Assembly: GCF_020172085.1 (NCBI RefSeq)
Contig: NZ_JAIVAT010000007.1
Span: 186,001 to 250,000 of the forward strand
Length of the DNA stretch: 64,000 nt
From: Rossellomorea aquimaris
Lineage (GTDB): Bacteria; Bacillota; Bacilli; Bacillales; Bacillaceae_B
Direction of reading: 5' to 3'
In this document: one piece after another, positions 25,839 through 34,532 of the stretch
Numbering within the stretch: the stretch's first letter is position 1
Layout of the letters: each line of letters begins with the position of its first letter
Made by a program: the position numbers and the translations under genes
The notes under the pieces: model-generated
What the model saw: the letters and a program-made list of their open reading frames with translations, nothing else
What the model was told of the DNA's origin: nothing
Database searches by the model: none

Positions 25839-25970
25839 CTTTTTACCGGTGTATTGTTCTCCCAGCAGCTGCTTCACCTGGTTGTACGTCAGACCGGACT
25901 GTGCGTTCTGACGTTTGACCTCATCAATATCCGTCCCGGATTTCGTTACATTCCTCTTTGGCTGATTCAT
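25836..25970 (-). CDS. Small gamma-type SASP-like protein (44 aa)
   Basis: A 44-residue protein found by translating the gap between larger genes: it starts MNQPKRNVTKSGTDIDEVKR and contains EVKRQNAQSG, which resembles the repeated unit of gamma-type small acid-soluble spore proteins (amino-acid storage in the spore core). The gamma family normally has two such units; only one is seen here, followed by LTYNQVKQLLGEQYTGKK. GGGGGTG precedes the ATG on the minus strand. Upstream, GTATA (26015-26019) and CATTAAG (25988-25994) resemble forespore promoter boxes, but with a 20-base spacer. The family call is by similarity of the short motif only. Confidence 0.6.
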   Translation of the reverse strand: MNQPKRNVTKSGTDIDEVKRQNAQSGLTYNQVKQLLGEQYTGKK

Positions 25971-26027
25971 TCCAACACCCCCTATCACTTAATGTCAGTC
26001 ATAGGGGTGAATTCTATACAGTGATAA

Positions 26028-26040
26028 AGGTCCGTCCCTC
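26028..26040 (-). repeat. AGGTCCGTCCCTC dispersed motif (inverse)
   Basis: Inverse copy of the GAGGGACGGACCT motif, placed between the SASP-like gene and the stop of the TspO-like gene. Confidence 0.7.
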
Positions 26041-26042
26041 AT

Positions 26043-26759
26043 CTACCGTGTCCGCTTGTATACGAGGTCAAAGGCAAGAATGATAATAGCAAGAGCATAG
26101 GCCGTGTACGAATAGGTGGAGTGCTCTGCCATGTTCTTCACCCCGATCCCGATGAAGGCCCAAACGAAGACCAGTGGATAGAGGAGATCATGCTGTGTGA
26201 TACGGAACCAGTAGGCGAGTACGGTAGCGACAATCAATCCAAGGTACGCCCAAACGAGTTCGGAAATCCCAAATCCGTTCCAGCCGATATCCGTTAAATA
26301 ATAAGTGATATTTACAATCGTCGCAATCGAAATCCAACCCAAATATATCGAGAACGGTGCTAAATCTAAGAGGGACGGACCTGTGCTTTTGATCCGTTTA
26401 TATAGGGCGATCAGGGTAAGTAGAAGTCCGAGCATAATAAAGACTGATACAAGGAAATAGTTATAGTGCCACACAAGGATCCAAGTGGAGTTGAGCAGGC
26501 AGCTTAAGACGAATAATCCGCTTGTTTCCTGATAAAGAGGAAGATCCCGCCTGTCTTTAGGAAACTGCCTGATGATCCAAATCGCCAGTAAAAGATAAAT
26601 CAGGCTCCAAATCGAAAAGACATACCCTGCCGGGGTGATCATGATATCGAGCCTGTCACTGATCTCCCTTGTTGATTGATTATTCAAAGGCAAGGTCACA
26701 GCGAGCGTATTCATGACAATCACCAAAACAAAAGCTACAAGATTCCATAATAATTTCAT
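26043..26759 (-). CDS. TspO/MBR-related tryptophan-rich membrane protein
   Basis: A 238-residue protein with seven or so hydrophobic segments. PAGYVFSIWSLIYLLLAIWI (about residues 43-62) carries the P-x-x-x-F-x-W pattern of the TspO/MBR family, and LNSTWILVWHY and YLGWISIATIVNITY add to it. It is longer than the classic 160-residue TspO; such long forms are annotated as tryptophan-rich sensory protein relatives. Ligand and role are unknown. I start at ATG 26759, seven bases after AGGAGG; an ATG two codons earlier is too close to that site. A copy of the GAGGGACGGACCT motif (26370-26382) lies inside the frame and encodes part of GPSLLD. Confidence 0.8.
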   Translation of the reverse strand: MKLLWNLVAFVLVIVMNTLAVTLPLNNQSTREISDRLDIMITPAGYVFSIWSLIYLLLAIWIIRQFPKDRRDLPLYQETSGLFVLSCLLNSTWILVWHYNYFLVSVFIMLGLLLTLIALYKRIKSTGPSLLDLAPFSIYLGWISIATIVNITYYLTDIGWNGFGISELVWAYLGLIVATVLAYWFRITQHDLLYPLVFVWAFIGIGVKNMAEHSTYSYTAYALAIIILAFDLVYKRTR

Positions 26760-26953
26760 CGTCATTCCTCCTCTTAAAGTGTGGGGGATTCATGAGGTGC
26801 TGTGCTATATACTATTCCACTTTTCTCCATTTAAAAACCAAAGGAAGAGAGTTTAGGTAAAAGGAATCGTGAAAGATCAGGAAGGAATTAGAGGATTTAT
26901 CGAGAATTTAAAAAGGATAGGGACAATTGACACAATACATATAGGGGGACATT

Positions 26954-28741
26954 ATGGACCATACAACACATACATATTCAAATGTTTGGGATTTAGATGT
27001 TTTTTTCAAAGGTGGAAGTGAATCATCGGAGTTCAGGCAGCATCTGAACACGTTAGAGAAGAAGAAAAATGATTTCGCTGAAAACGCCCTTGCTTTCCAT
27101 CCGCCTCAATCGGCGAATGATGCAGAACTCGTTTGGAAGCTGATTGAAGAAGCGAAGGAAGTCATTCTGTATCTTCGGCAGGCCGGTGCATTCGTCAGCT
27201 GTCTGGAAGCCCAGAACATGCATGACCGGAAGGCAGATTCCCTGCGCAGTGAAGTCACAACGCAGAGTGCCGACTTTTCATCGACCTTTACAAAGTTTCA
27301 GCAGCAGCTTTCTGATTGTACAGGAGAAGTATGGGAAGAGCTACTGAAGCATGAACGGCTAAATGAAATCAGTTTTGTGTTGAATGAGTGGAGACGGAAA
27401 TCGAAAGACAAGCTATCAAGCACAGAAGAATCCTTGATCCAAGCGTTGGCCGTCGATGGTTATCACGGCTGGGGTCAGATGTACGACACAATTGTCGGAG
27501 CGATGGAAATCACTCACGACGGTAAAACTCTGTCAGTGGGGCAGGCAAATAATTTACTCTCGAGTCCTGATGCGAAGATCCGTAAAGAGGTATTCGATCA
27601 ATTGGAGAAAGCATGGGAAACGAATGAAGAGCTATTTGCCCGTACACTCAATCACCTTGGCGGCTTCCGTTTGAATGTTTACAAGAAGCGGGGCTGGGAT
27701 GAATTGATGAAAGAGCCCCTTGAATACAATCGAATGAAGCAGGAAACCCTTGATGCCATGTGGGGTGCCATCTCAAAACATAAAAAACCTTTCGTGAAGT
27801 ACCTGGACAGGAAAGCGAAACTACTCGGTAAGGAGAAACTAGACTGGTTTGACCTGGACGCTCCGGTTGCAGAATCGACGGGCACCATGTCCTATGACGA
27901 AGGCGCGAAGTTTATTCTCAAGCAGTTCTCCCGTTTTGGCAGTGAAATGGCCGAGTTTGCAGAGAAAGCATTTGAGGATGAGTGGATTGAAGCGGAGGAT
28001 CGTGCCGGAAAACGCCCAGGCGGCTTCTGTACATCTTTCCCTTTAAGTGATCAATCACGTATTTTTATGACGTACTCGGGATCGATGTCGAATGTATCGA
28101 CGCTTGCCCATGAGTTGGGCCACGCCTTCCACTCGTATGCCCTTAAGCCGATGCACACACTGAATCGGAATTACGCCATGAATGTGGCGGAAACCGCTTC
28201 GACGTTTGCCGAAATGATCGTGGCAGATGCAGCTGTCAAGGAAGCCCAAACAAAAGAAGATAAGATCGCCCTCGTCGAAGATAAACTGCAGCGGAGTGTC
28301 GCTTTCTTCATGAATATCCATGCGCGTTTCTTATTCGAGACGCGTTTCTATGAATCGCGTAAAAAAGGGATTGTATCCGTCGATACCCTCAATGATTTGA
28401 TGGTGGAAGCCCAGAAGGAAGCCTTCGCTGATTCCCTTGGCGAAGTCCACCCGCGTTTCTGGGCATCGAAGCTGCACTTCTATATTACAGGGGTGCCGTT
28501 CTATAACTTCCCATATACATTCGGCTACCTGTTCTCATTGAGCATTTACGCCAAGGCACTGAAGTCCGGAGAAAGCTATGAAGAGAAATATATGGCTCTG
28601 CTTCGCGACACCGCCGTCATGACCGTTGAAGACCTTGCCATGAAACACCTCGGCGAGGACATCACCAAAGAGGCATTCTGGGAAAAAGGAATCCACCTCT
28701 GCATCGCCGATGTGGAAGAATTCCTTGAACTGACAAACTAA
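26954..28741 (+). CDS. pepF: M3-family oligoendopeptidase F
   Basis: A 595-residue zinc metallopeptidase of expected length. The thermolysin-like site HELGHAFHS gives zinc ligands H386 and H390 with catalytic E387, and the third ligand is the Glu in NVAETASTFAEMI. The first 200 residues form the helical PepF N-terminal domain. The enzyme is cytoplasmic and cuts peptides of roughly 7-17 residues. ATAGGGGGAC precedes ATG 26954. It is monocistronic; a hairpin of the GGGACGGACCT motif and then array 2 follow. Confidence 0.93.
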   Translation: MDHTTHTYSNVWDLDVFFKGGSESSEFRQHLNTLEKKKNDFAENALAFHPPQSANDAELVWKLIEEAKEVILYLRQAGAFVSCLEAQNMHDRKADSLRSEVTTQSADFSSTFTKFQQQLSDCTGEVWEELLKHERLNEISFVLNEWRRKSKDKLSSTEESLIQALAVDGYHGWGQMYDTIVGAMEITHDGKTLSVGQANNLLSSPDAKIRKEVFDQLEKAWETNEELFARTLNHLGGFRLNVYKKRGWDELMKEPLEYNRMKQETLDAMWGAISKHKKPFVKYLDRKAKLLGKEKLDWFDLDAPVAESTGTMSYDEGAKFILKQFSRFGSEMAEFAEKAFEDEWIEAEDRAGKRPGGFCTSFPLSDQSRIFMTYSGSMSNVSTLAHELGHAFHSYALKPMHTLNRNYAMNVAETASTFAEMIVADAAVKEAQTKEDKIALVEDKLQRSVAFFMNIHARFLFETRFYESRKKGIVSVDTLNDLMVEAQKEAFADSLGEVHPRFWASKLHFYITGVPFYNFPYTFGYLFSLSIYAKALKSGESYEEKYMALLRDTAVMTVEDLAMKHLGEDITKEAFWEKGIHLCIADVEEFLELTN

Positions 28742-28748
28742 ATAAGCA

Positions 28749-28784
28749 GGAGGTCCGTCCCTGGAGTTGAGGGACGGACCTTTG
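28749..28784 (+). terminator. Hairpin made of an inverted GGGACGGACCT pair after pepF
   Basis: AGGTCCGTCCCT (28751-28762) pairs exactly with AGGGACGGACCT (28770-28781) around a seven-base loop, followed by TTTG. It could terminate pepF, though the T run is short. Confidence 0.65.
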
Positions 28785-28790
28785 TTTGGG

Positions 28791-28920
28791 TTATCGACCT
28801 TTCTCTCCGGTTATCGGCCCTTTACGGGAATTTATCAACCTTCATCCAGATTTATCAACCGTTTTTTCATTTTATCAACCTAATTTTCACTATATCGACC
28901 GTTCTCCCAAATACGACAAA
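28791..28920 (+). repeat. 20-21-base-period array, core TTATCRACC (array 2)
   Basis: Cores begin at 28791, 28811, 28832, 28852, 28872, 28892 and, degenerate, 28912. The tail GTTCTCCCAAATACGACAA matches the tail of array 3. It fills most of the 352-base gap between pepF and liaI. Confidence 0.8.
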
Positions 28921-29003
28921 ATTCGCACTTGTCCCTCTCATCCCTCCCCAAAGAACCAAATCCCCTTCCAAACCGCATAGTCCTACCCCTTCTAAGCCTC
29001 AAG

Positions 29004-29060
29004 TCCGATACGAAAATAAAGCTCCGGCTCGTTATGGGAAATCCGCAAAATAGGTAGGAT
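29004..29060 (+). promoter_or_regulatory. Probable LiaR-dependent promoter of the lia operon
   Basis: TTATGG (29032-29037), a 17-base spacer and TAGGAT (29055-29060) form a weak promoter. Two similar ten-base elements, TCCGATACGA (29004-29013) and TCCGGCTCGT (29023-29032), lie immediately upstream, where an activating response regulator would bind. LiaR as the binder is inferred. Confidence 0.55.
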
Positions 29061-29093
29061 AGAGACATGAAGAAGAAAGGAGGCAACAAACAT

Positions 29094-29438
29094 ATGAAAA
29101 AATTCGGATTGATTTTAGCAGGAGGGGTTGCAGCCATTGTCCTGCTTGCCAATTTAGGACCGATCGTAGGGCTTGCGATCTCGTTATTGATCATGTATTA
29201 CAGCTTCAAAGGTTTTATCAAAACAGATTCGACAGGCAAAAAGATTCTATGGGCATTGATCGGTCTTGCAGCATTCAGTGCAACCGTATCGAACTTCCCG
29301 GCCATCATCGGGCTTGTTGCTCTGTATGTCCTGTATGTCATCTATAAAAACTGGAAAAAAGAAGAAGTCATCATGGAAGAATCATCATCTGATCCTTTCA
29401 CGAATTTCGAAAGAGAATGGTCACAATTAAAAAACTAA
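29094..29438 (+). CDS. liaI: LiaI-like small membrane protein
   Basis: A 114-residue membrane protein with three or four hydrophobic segments and a charged C-terminal tail ending FEREWSQLKN, comparable in size and pattern to B. subtilis LiaI (126 aa), the membrane anchor for LiaH under envelope stress. AAAGGAGG (29077-29084) supports ATG 29094; an ATG nine codons upstream lies before that site. It is 15 bases ahead of the PspA-like liaH and first in the operon, next to the putative LiaR sites. Confidence 0.8.
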   Translation: MKKFGLILAGGVAAIVLLANLGPIVGLAISLLIMYYSFKGFIKTDSTGKKILWALIGLAAFSATVSNFPAIIGLVALYVLYVIYKNWKKEEVIMEESSSDPFTNFEREWSQLKN

Positions 29439-29453
29439 AGGAGCGATTTTACA

Positions 29454-30107
29454 ATGGCAAACCTATTTCAACGATTAAAAAATACCGTCATGTCCGACCT
29501 TCACGAAGCAATAGATAAGAAAGAAAAGAAAAACCCGATCGCGGTCCTGAATCATTACTTAAGACAGTGTGAGCAGGAAGTGGAAAAAGTAAGAAAGCTG
29601 GTTGAAAGACAGTACCTTTTAAAAGAGGAATTCCAAAAAGAATATCAGCAGGCATCCGTTTTAGCTGATAAGAGAAAGCATCAGGCTGAGGTAGCATCCA
29701 AAGCGGGCGAAGAAGGCTTGTATGAATTTGCCCTGCAGGAACAGAAATACTACGAAGAGCGCGCTGAACGCATCAAGGAATCCAAGCTGCAAGCAACGAG
29801 AGAACTTGAAGAGCTTGAGCGGAAATATGAAGAGATGAAGCACAAGCTGAAGGATATGTACATCAAGCGCATGGAGCTGATGGGCAGGGAAAATATCGCA
29901 CGTGCCCATAATAAAATGAATTCTGTCCTTGAATCTTCTTCCGGTTATAATAACCATGCGTTTTCTAAGTTTACTGAAATTGAAACCTACTTAGACCAGC
30001 TGGAGCATGGAGTGAATTCCTCTTACTACCGGAACACAATCGACGCAAAGATCGCCAAATTAGAAAAAGACATGAAAAATGAGGAAACAGAAGCCATTCC
30101 ATCGTGA
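29454..30107 (+). CDS. liaH: PspA/IM30-family phage-shock protein LiaH
   Basis: A 217-residue, almost wholly alpha-helical coiled-coil protein (FQRLKNTVMSDLHEAID at the N-terminus, then long heptad-rich helices). It has the length of PspA/IM30 proteins, which form large rings on the inner face of the membrane and protect it during antibiotic or bacteriocin stress. AAAGGAGCG precedes ATG 29454. A hairpin without a clean T run follows, likely lowering read-through into liaFSR as in B. subtilis. Confidence 0.92.
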   Translation: MANLFQRLKNTVMSDLHEAIDKKEKKNPIAVLNHYLRQCEQEVEKVRKLVERQYLLKEEFQKEYQQASVLADKRKHQAEVASKAGEEGLYEFALQEQKYYEERAERIKESKLQATRELEELERKYEEMKHKLKDMYIKRMELMGRENIARAHNKMNSVLESSSGYNNHAFSKFTEIETYLDQLEHGVNSSYYRNTIDAKIAKLEKDMKNEETEAIPS

Positions 30108-30145
30108 AACATGGTATTCTAAGTTAAGAAAAACATGATAATCAA

Positions 30146-30187
30146 AAAAAGGGGGAGCTCATCATGGGTTCACCCCGTTTTATCATA
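30146..30187 (+). terminator. Partial terminator between liaH and liaF
   Basis: AAAAGGGG and CCCCGTTTT enclose a loop of about 20 bases. The arrangement fits attenuation of distal operon genes rather than complete termination. Confidence 0.55.
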
Positions 30188-30240
30188 GGATATAAGCTTC
30201 TAATTAAGTCATATACATAACCAGAAAGGAGGAACCCCTC

Positions 30241-30972
30241 ATGTTCAATCGCTTACGCTCAGACGGAATCAGTTGGATCATTTTAATCGGAACATTACTT
30301 ATACTGCTGGAAGTCTCCTTTTATGATGGGGGGGTTCTGGTCTTTCTATCGATAGCGGCTTTTTGCATCTATATAGGACGCAAAAAGCTGCCCCGGACAT
30401 CCGGGAAGATCCTGCTGTGGTTCGGGATCATCAGTCTGGCCATCAATATCTTCAATACGGTGGCATTTAAATTTTTGTTATTCGGCATTCTGCTCTTTGT
30501 GATAGTTAGATTTGCTGATTCCAAGAAACATCCTAAGTATATTTCTCCGACCATCAAGGAGACGTTCACTCAATCCCACGAACCACTCGTTATGAAGAGA
30601 TCCGCTCTTCAGAATGAATGGTTCGGTCCAAAGCGGACGCCGGAGAACGTATATGAATGGAATGATATTAATATTCAGGGCGTGATCGGGGACTCGGTCA
30701 TCGACGTCGGGAATACGGTGCTTCCTAAAGGTACTTCCGTTGTATCGATCCGGAATATATTGGGGAATATCGAGATTCTCATCCCGTATGACGTGGAAGT
30801 GAGTGTCCATCACTCTGTCCTGGCGGGATCCATTGAAATTTTTGATGAAGTCGAGCCGAAAGCGATCAATCAGTCCCTTTATTATCAAACACCGGGTTAC
30901 GATGAGGCCGTGCAGCGGGTGAAGATCATCACTTCGATGTGGATCGGGGATTTAGAGGTGAAGAGGATATGA
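30241..30972 (+). CDS. liaF: LiaF, membrane inhibitor of LiaRS
   Basis: A 243-residue protein. Four N-terminal membrane segments (about residues 13-90) are followed by a soluble beta-rich domain (IQGVIGDSVIDVGNTVLPKGTSVVSI and NIEILIPYDVEVSVHHSV). That second half is the YvqF/LiaF C-terminal domain. In B. subtilis LiaF keeps the LiaS kinase off without envelope stress. AAAGGAGGAAC precedes ATG 30241. Its stop overlaps the liaS start by four bases. No liaG gene lies between liaH and liaF. Confidence 0.9.
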   Translation: MFNRLRSDGISWIILIGTLLILLEVSFYDGGVLVFLSIAAFCIYIGRKKLPRTSGKILLWFGIISLAINIFNTVAFKFLLFGILLFVIVRFADSKKHPKYISPTIKETFTQSHEPLVMKRSALQNEWFGPKRTPENVYEWNDINIQGVIGDSVIDVGNTVLPKGTSVVSIRNILGNIEILIPYDVEVSVHHSVLAGSIEIFDEVEPKAINQSLYYQTPGYDEAVQRVKIITSMWIGDLEVKRI

Positions 30973-32018
30973 GTACGGTCAGTAAACAGGTCGTTGCGGG
31001 TATTCTCTTTTCCCTCATCATGGTGTTGTTTTTATCTCTATCCTATTTTTACTTATATCCGATAGAGGAATGGTCCTTATTATGGGAAGAAGAGATCATG
31101 GATATACCTGGTGCAGGGTTCATTCTGGTGGTCAGTATCCTGATCGGTATCGTTTTCGGTATCCGGACGGGATTAAAGGATAAGCGTCAGCTTCGGGAAA
31201 TGGAGGATGCCCTCCACCATGCGGAACAGGGACGTGCCATCTCGATCCCTGATACGGCAACCTCTGAAGCGCAGCAGGTGTGGAAGAAGGTAGAGGCTTT
31301 AGGAAAGCACCTCACGGATCAAGCACGGTACTCTCAGAAGCTCGCCAATGAAAAAGCCGAGGAGCAGGAAAAGCGGATCCAGGAAATCGTCTCACAGGAG
31401 CGGAACCGATTGGCAAGGGAGTTGCATGACTCGGTCAGTCAGCAGTTGTTCGCCGCATCAATGCTCATGTCAGCGATCAAAGAAACTCCTTCCCCACAAC
31501 GAACACCCCAAGAAGAGAAGCAGCTTGGAATGGTCGAGCAGATGATCCATCAGTCGCAGCTTGAAATGAGGGCGCTTCTACTCCATCTTCGCCCAGTGGC
31601 GTTAAAAGGAAAGAATCTTCAAGAAGGAATGAAGGAGCTCTTGGTCGAATTAGCACAGAAGGTACCCCTCGATATCGAGTGGAAAATCGAAGACATGAAT
31701 CTTGATAAGGGGATTGAAGATCATCTGTTCAGAATACTGCAGGAGTCCGTATCGAATACGCTCCGGCATGCCAAAGCGACTTCCCTGGACATCCGCCTCA
31801 TTAAAAGGGAATCCATCATCATATTGAGGGTGGTGGATGATGGCAAGGGATTTGATGTAAATGAATCGAAGGTAACCAGCTCGTATGGGCTTCAAAATAT
31901 GAAAGAACGGGCCATCGAAATCGGTGGAACGTTTAAAATCATCAGTGTGCCAAATAAGGGGACCCGTCTGGAAGTGAAGGTTCCCGTTGTGGAGAATGAA
32001 GGTGAAAAGAATGATTAA
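30969..32018 (+). CDS. liaS: Sensor histidine kinase LiaS
   Basis: A 349-residue membrane kinase. Two N-terminal helices (about residues 8-30 and 45-66) bracket a very short extracytoplasmic loop, so it is an intramembrane-sensing kinase. A HAMP-like linker, a HisKA_3 box with H153 in [15 protein letters not shown] and a HATPase domain ([28 protein letters not shown]) follow. It responds to lipid II-cycle antibiotics in related species. ATG 30969 overlaps the liaF stop (ATGA), and its 3' end overlaps liaR by eight bases, so the three are coupled. Confidence 0.92.
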   Translation: MSTVSKQVVAGILFSLIMVLFLSLSYFYLYPIEEWSLLWEEEIMDIPGAGFILVVSILIGIVFGIRTGLKDKRQLREMEDALHHAEQGRAISIPDTATSEAQQVWKKVEALGKHLTDQARYSQKLANEKAEEQEKRIQEIVSQERNRLARELHDSVSQQLFAASMLMSAIKETPSPQRTPQEEKQLGMVEQMIHQSQLEMRALLLHLRPVALKGKNLQEGMKELLVELAQKVPLDIEWKIEDMNLDKGIEDHLFRILQESVSNTLRHAKATSLDIRLIKRESIIILRVVDDGKGFDVNESKVTSSYGLQNMKERAIEIGGTFKIISVPNKGTRLEVKVPVVENEGEKND

Positions 32019-32643
32019 AGTGGTATTTGTGGATGATCATGAAATGGTGAGAATCGGAGTCTCTTCTTATTTATCAGCCCAGGCGGATATTGATGTTGTC
32101 GGGGAAGCATCTGATGGCAAAGAAGGTGTTCAAATGGCTCTTGAACTGCGGCCTGACATCATCCTGATGGATCTTGTGATGAAAGAGATGGATGGCATTC
32201 AGGCGACAAAGGAAATCATCCAGGAATGGCCGGATGCAAAGATTATCATCGTCACCAGCTTCCTGGATGATGACAAGGTGTATCCCGCCCTCGAAGCAGG
32301 GGCTGTCAGTTATATGCTGAAAACATCTAAAGCAAGTGAGATTGCAGAGGCAGTGCGTAAAACTCATAATGGTCAATCCATCCTGGAACCCGAAGTGACG
32401 GGTAAGATGATGACGAGGATGAGGCAGAAGAGTGTCTCCCATCCCCATGAAGAGTTGACGAACCGAGAGCTTGAGATCCTCCTTCTCATGACTCAGGGTA
32501 AGACGAATCAGGAAATTGCCGATGAGTTGTTCATTGCATTGAAAACAGTGAAAACCCATGTGAGCAATATCCTCTCTAAGCTTGGTGTACAGGACAGAAC
32601 GCAGGCCGTAATCTATGCCTTTAAACATGATCTAGCTAAATAA
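32011..32643 (+). CDS. liaR: NarL/FixJ response regulator LiaR
   Basis: A 210-residue response regulator. The receiver has acidic pair D8-D9, phospho-acceptor D54 and the Thr/Lys switch (IVTSF, SYMLKTS). A LuxR-type HTH closes the protein (LTNREIEILLL-like [25 protein letters not shown] and [13 protein letters not shown]). It is phosphorylated by LiaS and in relatives activates the liaI promoter. ATG 32011 lies inside the liaS end and follows GAAGGTG. A perfect terminator ends the operon. Confidence 0.92.
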   Translation: MIKVVFVDDHEMVRIGVSSYLSAQADIDVVGEASDGKEGVQMALELRPDIILMDLVMKEMDGIQATKEIIQEWPDAKIIIVTSFLDDDKVYPALEAGAVSYMLKTSKASEIAEAVRKTHNGQSILEPEVTGKMMTRMRQKSVSHPHEELTNRELEILLLMTQGKTNQEIADELFIALKTVKTHVSNILSKLGVQDRTQAVIYAFKHDLAK

Positions 32644-32647
32644 TGTA

Positions 32648-32689
32648 AGAAAATGACCCGAAATGAAAACTTTTCGGGTCATTTTTTCG
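32648..32689 (+). terminator. Terminator of the lia operon
   Basis: AAAATGACCCGAAA pairs with TTTTCGGGTCATTTT around a short loop and is followed by T. Confidence 0.9.
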
Positions 32690-32876
32690 TATAGAAAGAA
32701 GAAGGCAATAAGACTTGCCACAAGCATCAAAAAACAATGGAGCAATATACATCTAAAGAGTCCTGATGCTGCAAGTGTTGAAAATGACAAATATTTCATC
32801 ATCTGAGGGAGGAATAATGTTAAAATAAGCGATATATTGTAAAAATTTGAAAAAATATCGGTAGGGGGATCAAAAC

Positions 32877-33803
32877 ATGAACGTTCAATTCAGCAAACCA
32901 AAAAGATTCGGTGAAATTCTGGATCATACATTTCGATTAAGTAAGAACCATTTTAAAGATTTTTTCCTTATTTTTCTTATATTATTGGGTCCTGTTTATG
33001 TGCTGCAGGCACTCATTGAACTGGCGGCAGGTGTCGATTTCTTCCGGACGGTCGGATCTGGTGAAACCTGGTTTGACGGGATCGTCAACAGCTTTTCAGG
33101 AGAATTTTCAGCTGAAACCGGACAGGATGTGAATTTGGCGGAGGAAATGGGAGCAGGTCTTATAGGACTGATCACGATGATTCTAACCCCCATTGCCCAA
33201 GCTGCCATATTATTCACCCTGAATCATATGAGGAAAAATGAAGAGTACTCTGTGAAGCTTGTCCTTAAAGAAGCATTTTCCCGCTTTTGGCCAATCATCG
33301 GAAGCAGCATCCTATTCGTGCTGATTATTTTCGGATTGATATTCATTCCAATTGTCTCGGGTATTTTTGCAGGAGTATTTAGTGCTGCATTTCTTGACCC
33401 AGGTGTTGGAATTATCGTCACAGCGATTATCCTGTTTCTTGTCCTCGCCCTCGTTATCGCTTACCTATGTACACGCTGGAGCTTCTACCTGGGTGCTGCG
33501 GCCATCGAGCAGGACGCACCCGGTCTCGGCAGAAGCTGGAGATTGACGAAGAAGCGCGTCTTTACGATCATCGGATTATATATTGTGTTCGCCTTGATCA
33601 TCGGAATCGTCAGTACGGCATTTGAGTTTACGTTTGGGTTGGTATTGGGGAACAGTGTTCTCTACAGAATGATTATCAATGTGGTAACCCTGTTTACGAG
33701 CATGCTTGGCGCTGTCGGATTCGGAGTCATCTTCTTTGACCTGAAAACAAGACATGACGCTGATGATCTAAATGAAATGATCGATGATTATCATCGGGTT
33801 TAA
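32877..33803 (+). CDS. Six-helix membrane protein heading the MoxR/DUF58 cluster
   Basis: A 308-residue integral membrane protein with about six hydrophobic segments and a cytoplasmic N-terminus (KPKRFGEILDHTFRLSKNHFKDFF) typical of glycerophosphodiesterase-membrane-domain-like or YciC-like proteins. Catalytic motifs are absent, so it is probably structural or a transporter component. GTAGGGGGAT precedes ATG 32877. It is the first of five co-oriented genes that end with DUF58. The 233-base gap before it, apart from the lia terminator, shows nothing clear. Confidence 0.75.
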   Translation: MNVQFSKPKRFGEILDHTFRLSKNHFKDFFLIFLILLGPVYVLQALIELAAGVDFFRTVGSGETWFDGIVNSFSGEFSAETGQDVNLAEEMGAGLIGLITMILTPIAQAAILFTLNHMRKNEEYSVKLVLKEAFSRFWPIIGSSILFVLIIFGLIFIPIVSGIFAGVFSAAFLDPGVGIIVTAIILFLVLALVIAYLCTRWSFYLGAAAIEQDAPGLGRSWRLTKKRVFTIIGLYIVFALIIGIVSTAFEFTFGLVLGNSVLYRMIINVVTLFTSMLGAVGFGVIFFDLKTRHDADDLNEMIDDYHRV

Positions 33804-33857
33804 AATACGGAAGTATCCAGTCTGGCCCGGGGTTCCGGGCTTTGATCTGAAAGCTAG

Positions 33858-34496
33858 GTGAAGAAATTGTTGAATGAAAATAACGCAAGGGATGGAATCA
33901 AGGACATTCTGGAAGGGGAAGAATACCAGGCTTATCTCCAGAGTAATCAAGGATTGCTTGCTGGTTGGTGGGAAAAGGCAAAGGATTGGATCCGGGATCT
34001 TCTCGGGAACATTGATCCCGCTCTTGAACCGACAGGCGGGGCTGCATCGGGTATCCTGATTACCCTGCTGGTGATCGGTGTGGCCATTCTCCTATACTTC
34101 GCATTTATGGCGGTCCGCAATGGAGTGAGAAAGAGAAAATTCCGCTCAAATAAGCCCCTTCAATCCATGAACGAAATGGAATGGTCCTATTCGAGTCATT
34201 TGGAGGAAGCCCATGAGCAGGAGGCTTTGGGAAATTATTCGAAAGCGACCCGTCACATGTTCCTGGCACTGCTGCTTTATTTTCATGAAAAGGAATACCT
34301 TGAGGCCAGGGTATGGAAAACGAATTGGGAATACTACGACGAACTGCGTAAAGTAAATCAAAAGTGGGCGGATCGATTTTACATGCTTGCCCTCCTGTTC
34401 GACGAGGTGGCATATGGTGAACGTGAAGTGAGCGAAGACGAGTACATCCACTATAAACAGGAAGCTCATGGATGGCTAGAGAATGGATCTTCATAG
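33858..34496 (+). CDS. DUF4129 domain protein
   Basis: A protein of about 212 residues with one membrane helix near residues 60-83 and a soluble C-terminal DUF4129 domain (LEEAHEQEALGNYSKATRHMFLALLLYFHEK). It has the helical repeat-like look of proteins that partner MoxR AAA+ ATPases. The start is ambiguous: GTG 33858 is right against AGG, whereas TTG 33870 has better spacing to AGGTG (33854-33858), so the first four residues are uncertain. It sits between the six-helix protein and DUF4350 genes in one transcriptional unit. Confidence 0.8.
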   Translation: MKKLLNENNARDGIKDILEGEEYQAYLQSNQGLLAGWWEKAKDWIRDLLGNIDPALEPTGGAASGILITLLVIGVAILLYFAFMAVRNGVRKRKFRSNKPLQSMNEMEWSYSSHLEEAHEQEALGNYSKATRHMFLALLLYFHEKEYLEARVWKTNWEYYDELRKVNQKWADRFYMLALLFDEVAYGEREVSEDEYIHYKQEAHGWLENGSS

Positions 34497-34532
34497 ATAC
34501 ATAGTTTCAGAGAAAGGAGGTAGGAATGAGCA

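Noticed and set aside
26927..26932. TTGACA as a -35 box for pepF
   Set aside because: It lies only 12 bases before the Shine-Dalgarno, leaving no room for a -10 box and start site.
28791..28920. CRISPR array
   Set aside because: The repeated core is about nine bases with 11-base spacers and imperfect copies. CRISPR repeats are 23-50 bases with similar-sized unique spacers, and there are no cas genes.
28791..28920. Replication origin from DnaA-box-like cores
   Set aside because: The core TTATCRACC differs from TTATNCACA at key positions, no dnaA/dnaN or AT-rich unwinding region is near, and arrays with unrelated cores show the same design. Titration by DnaA remains untested.
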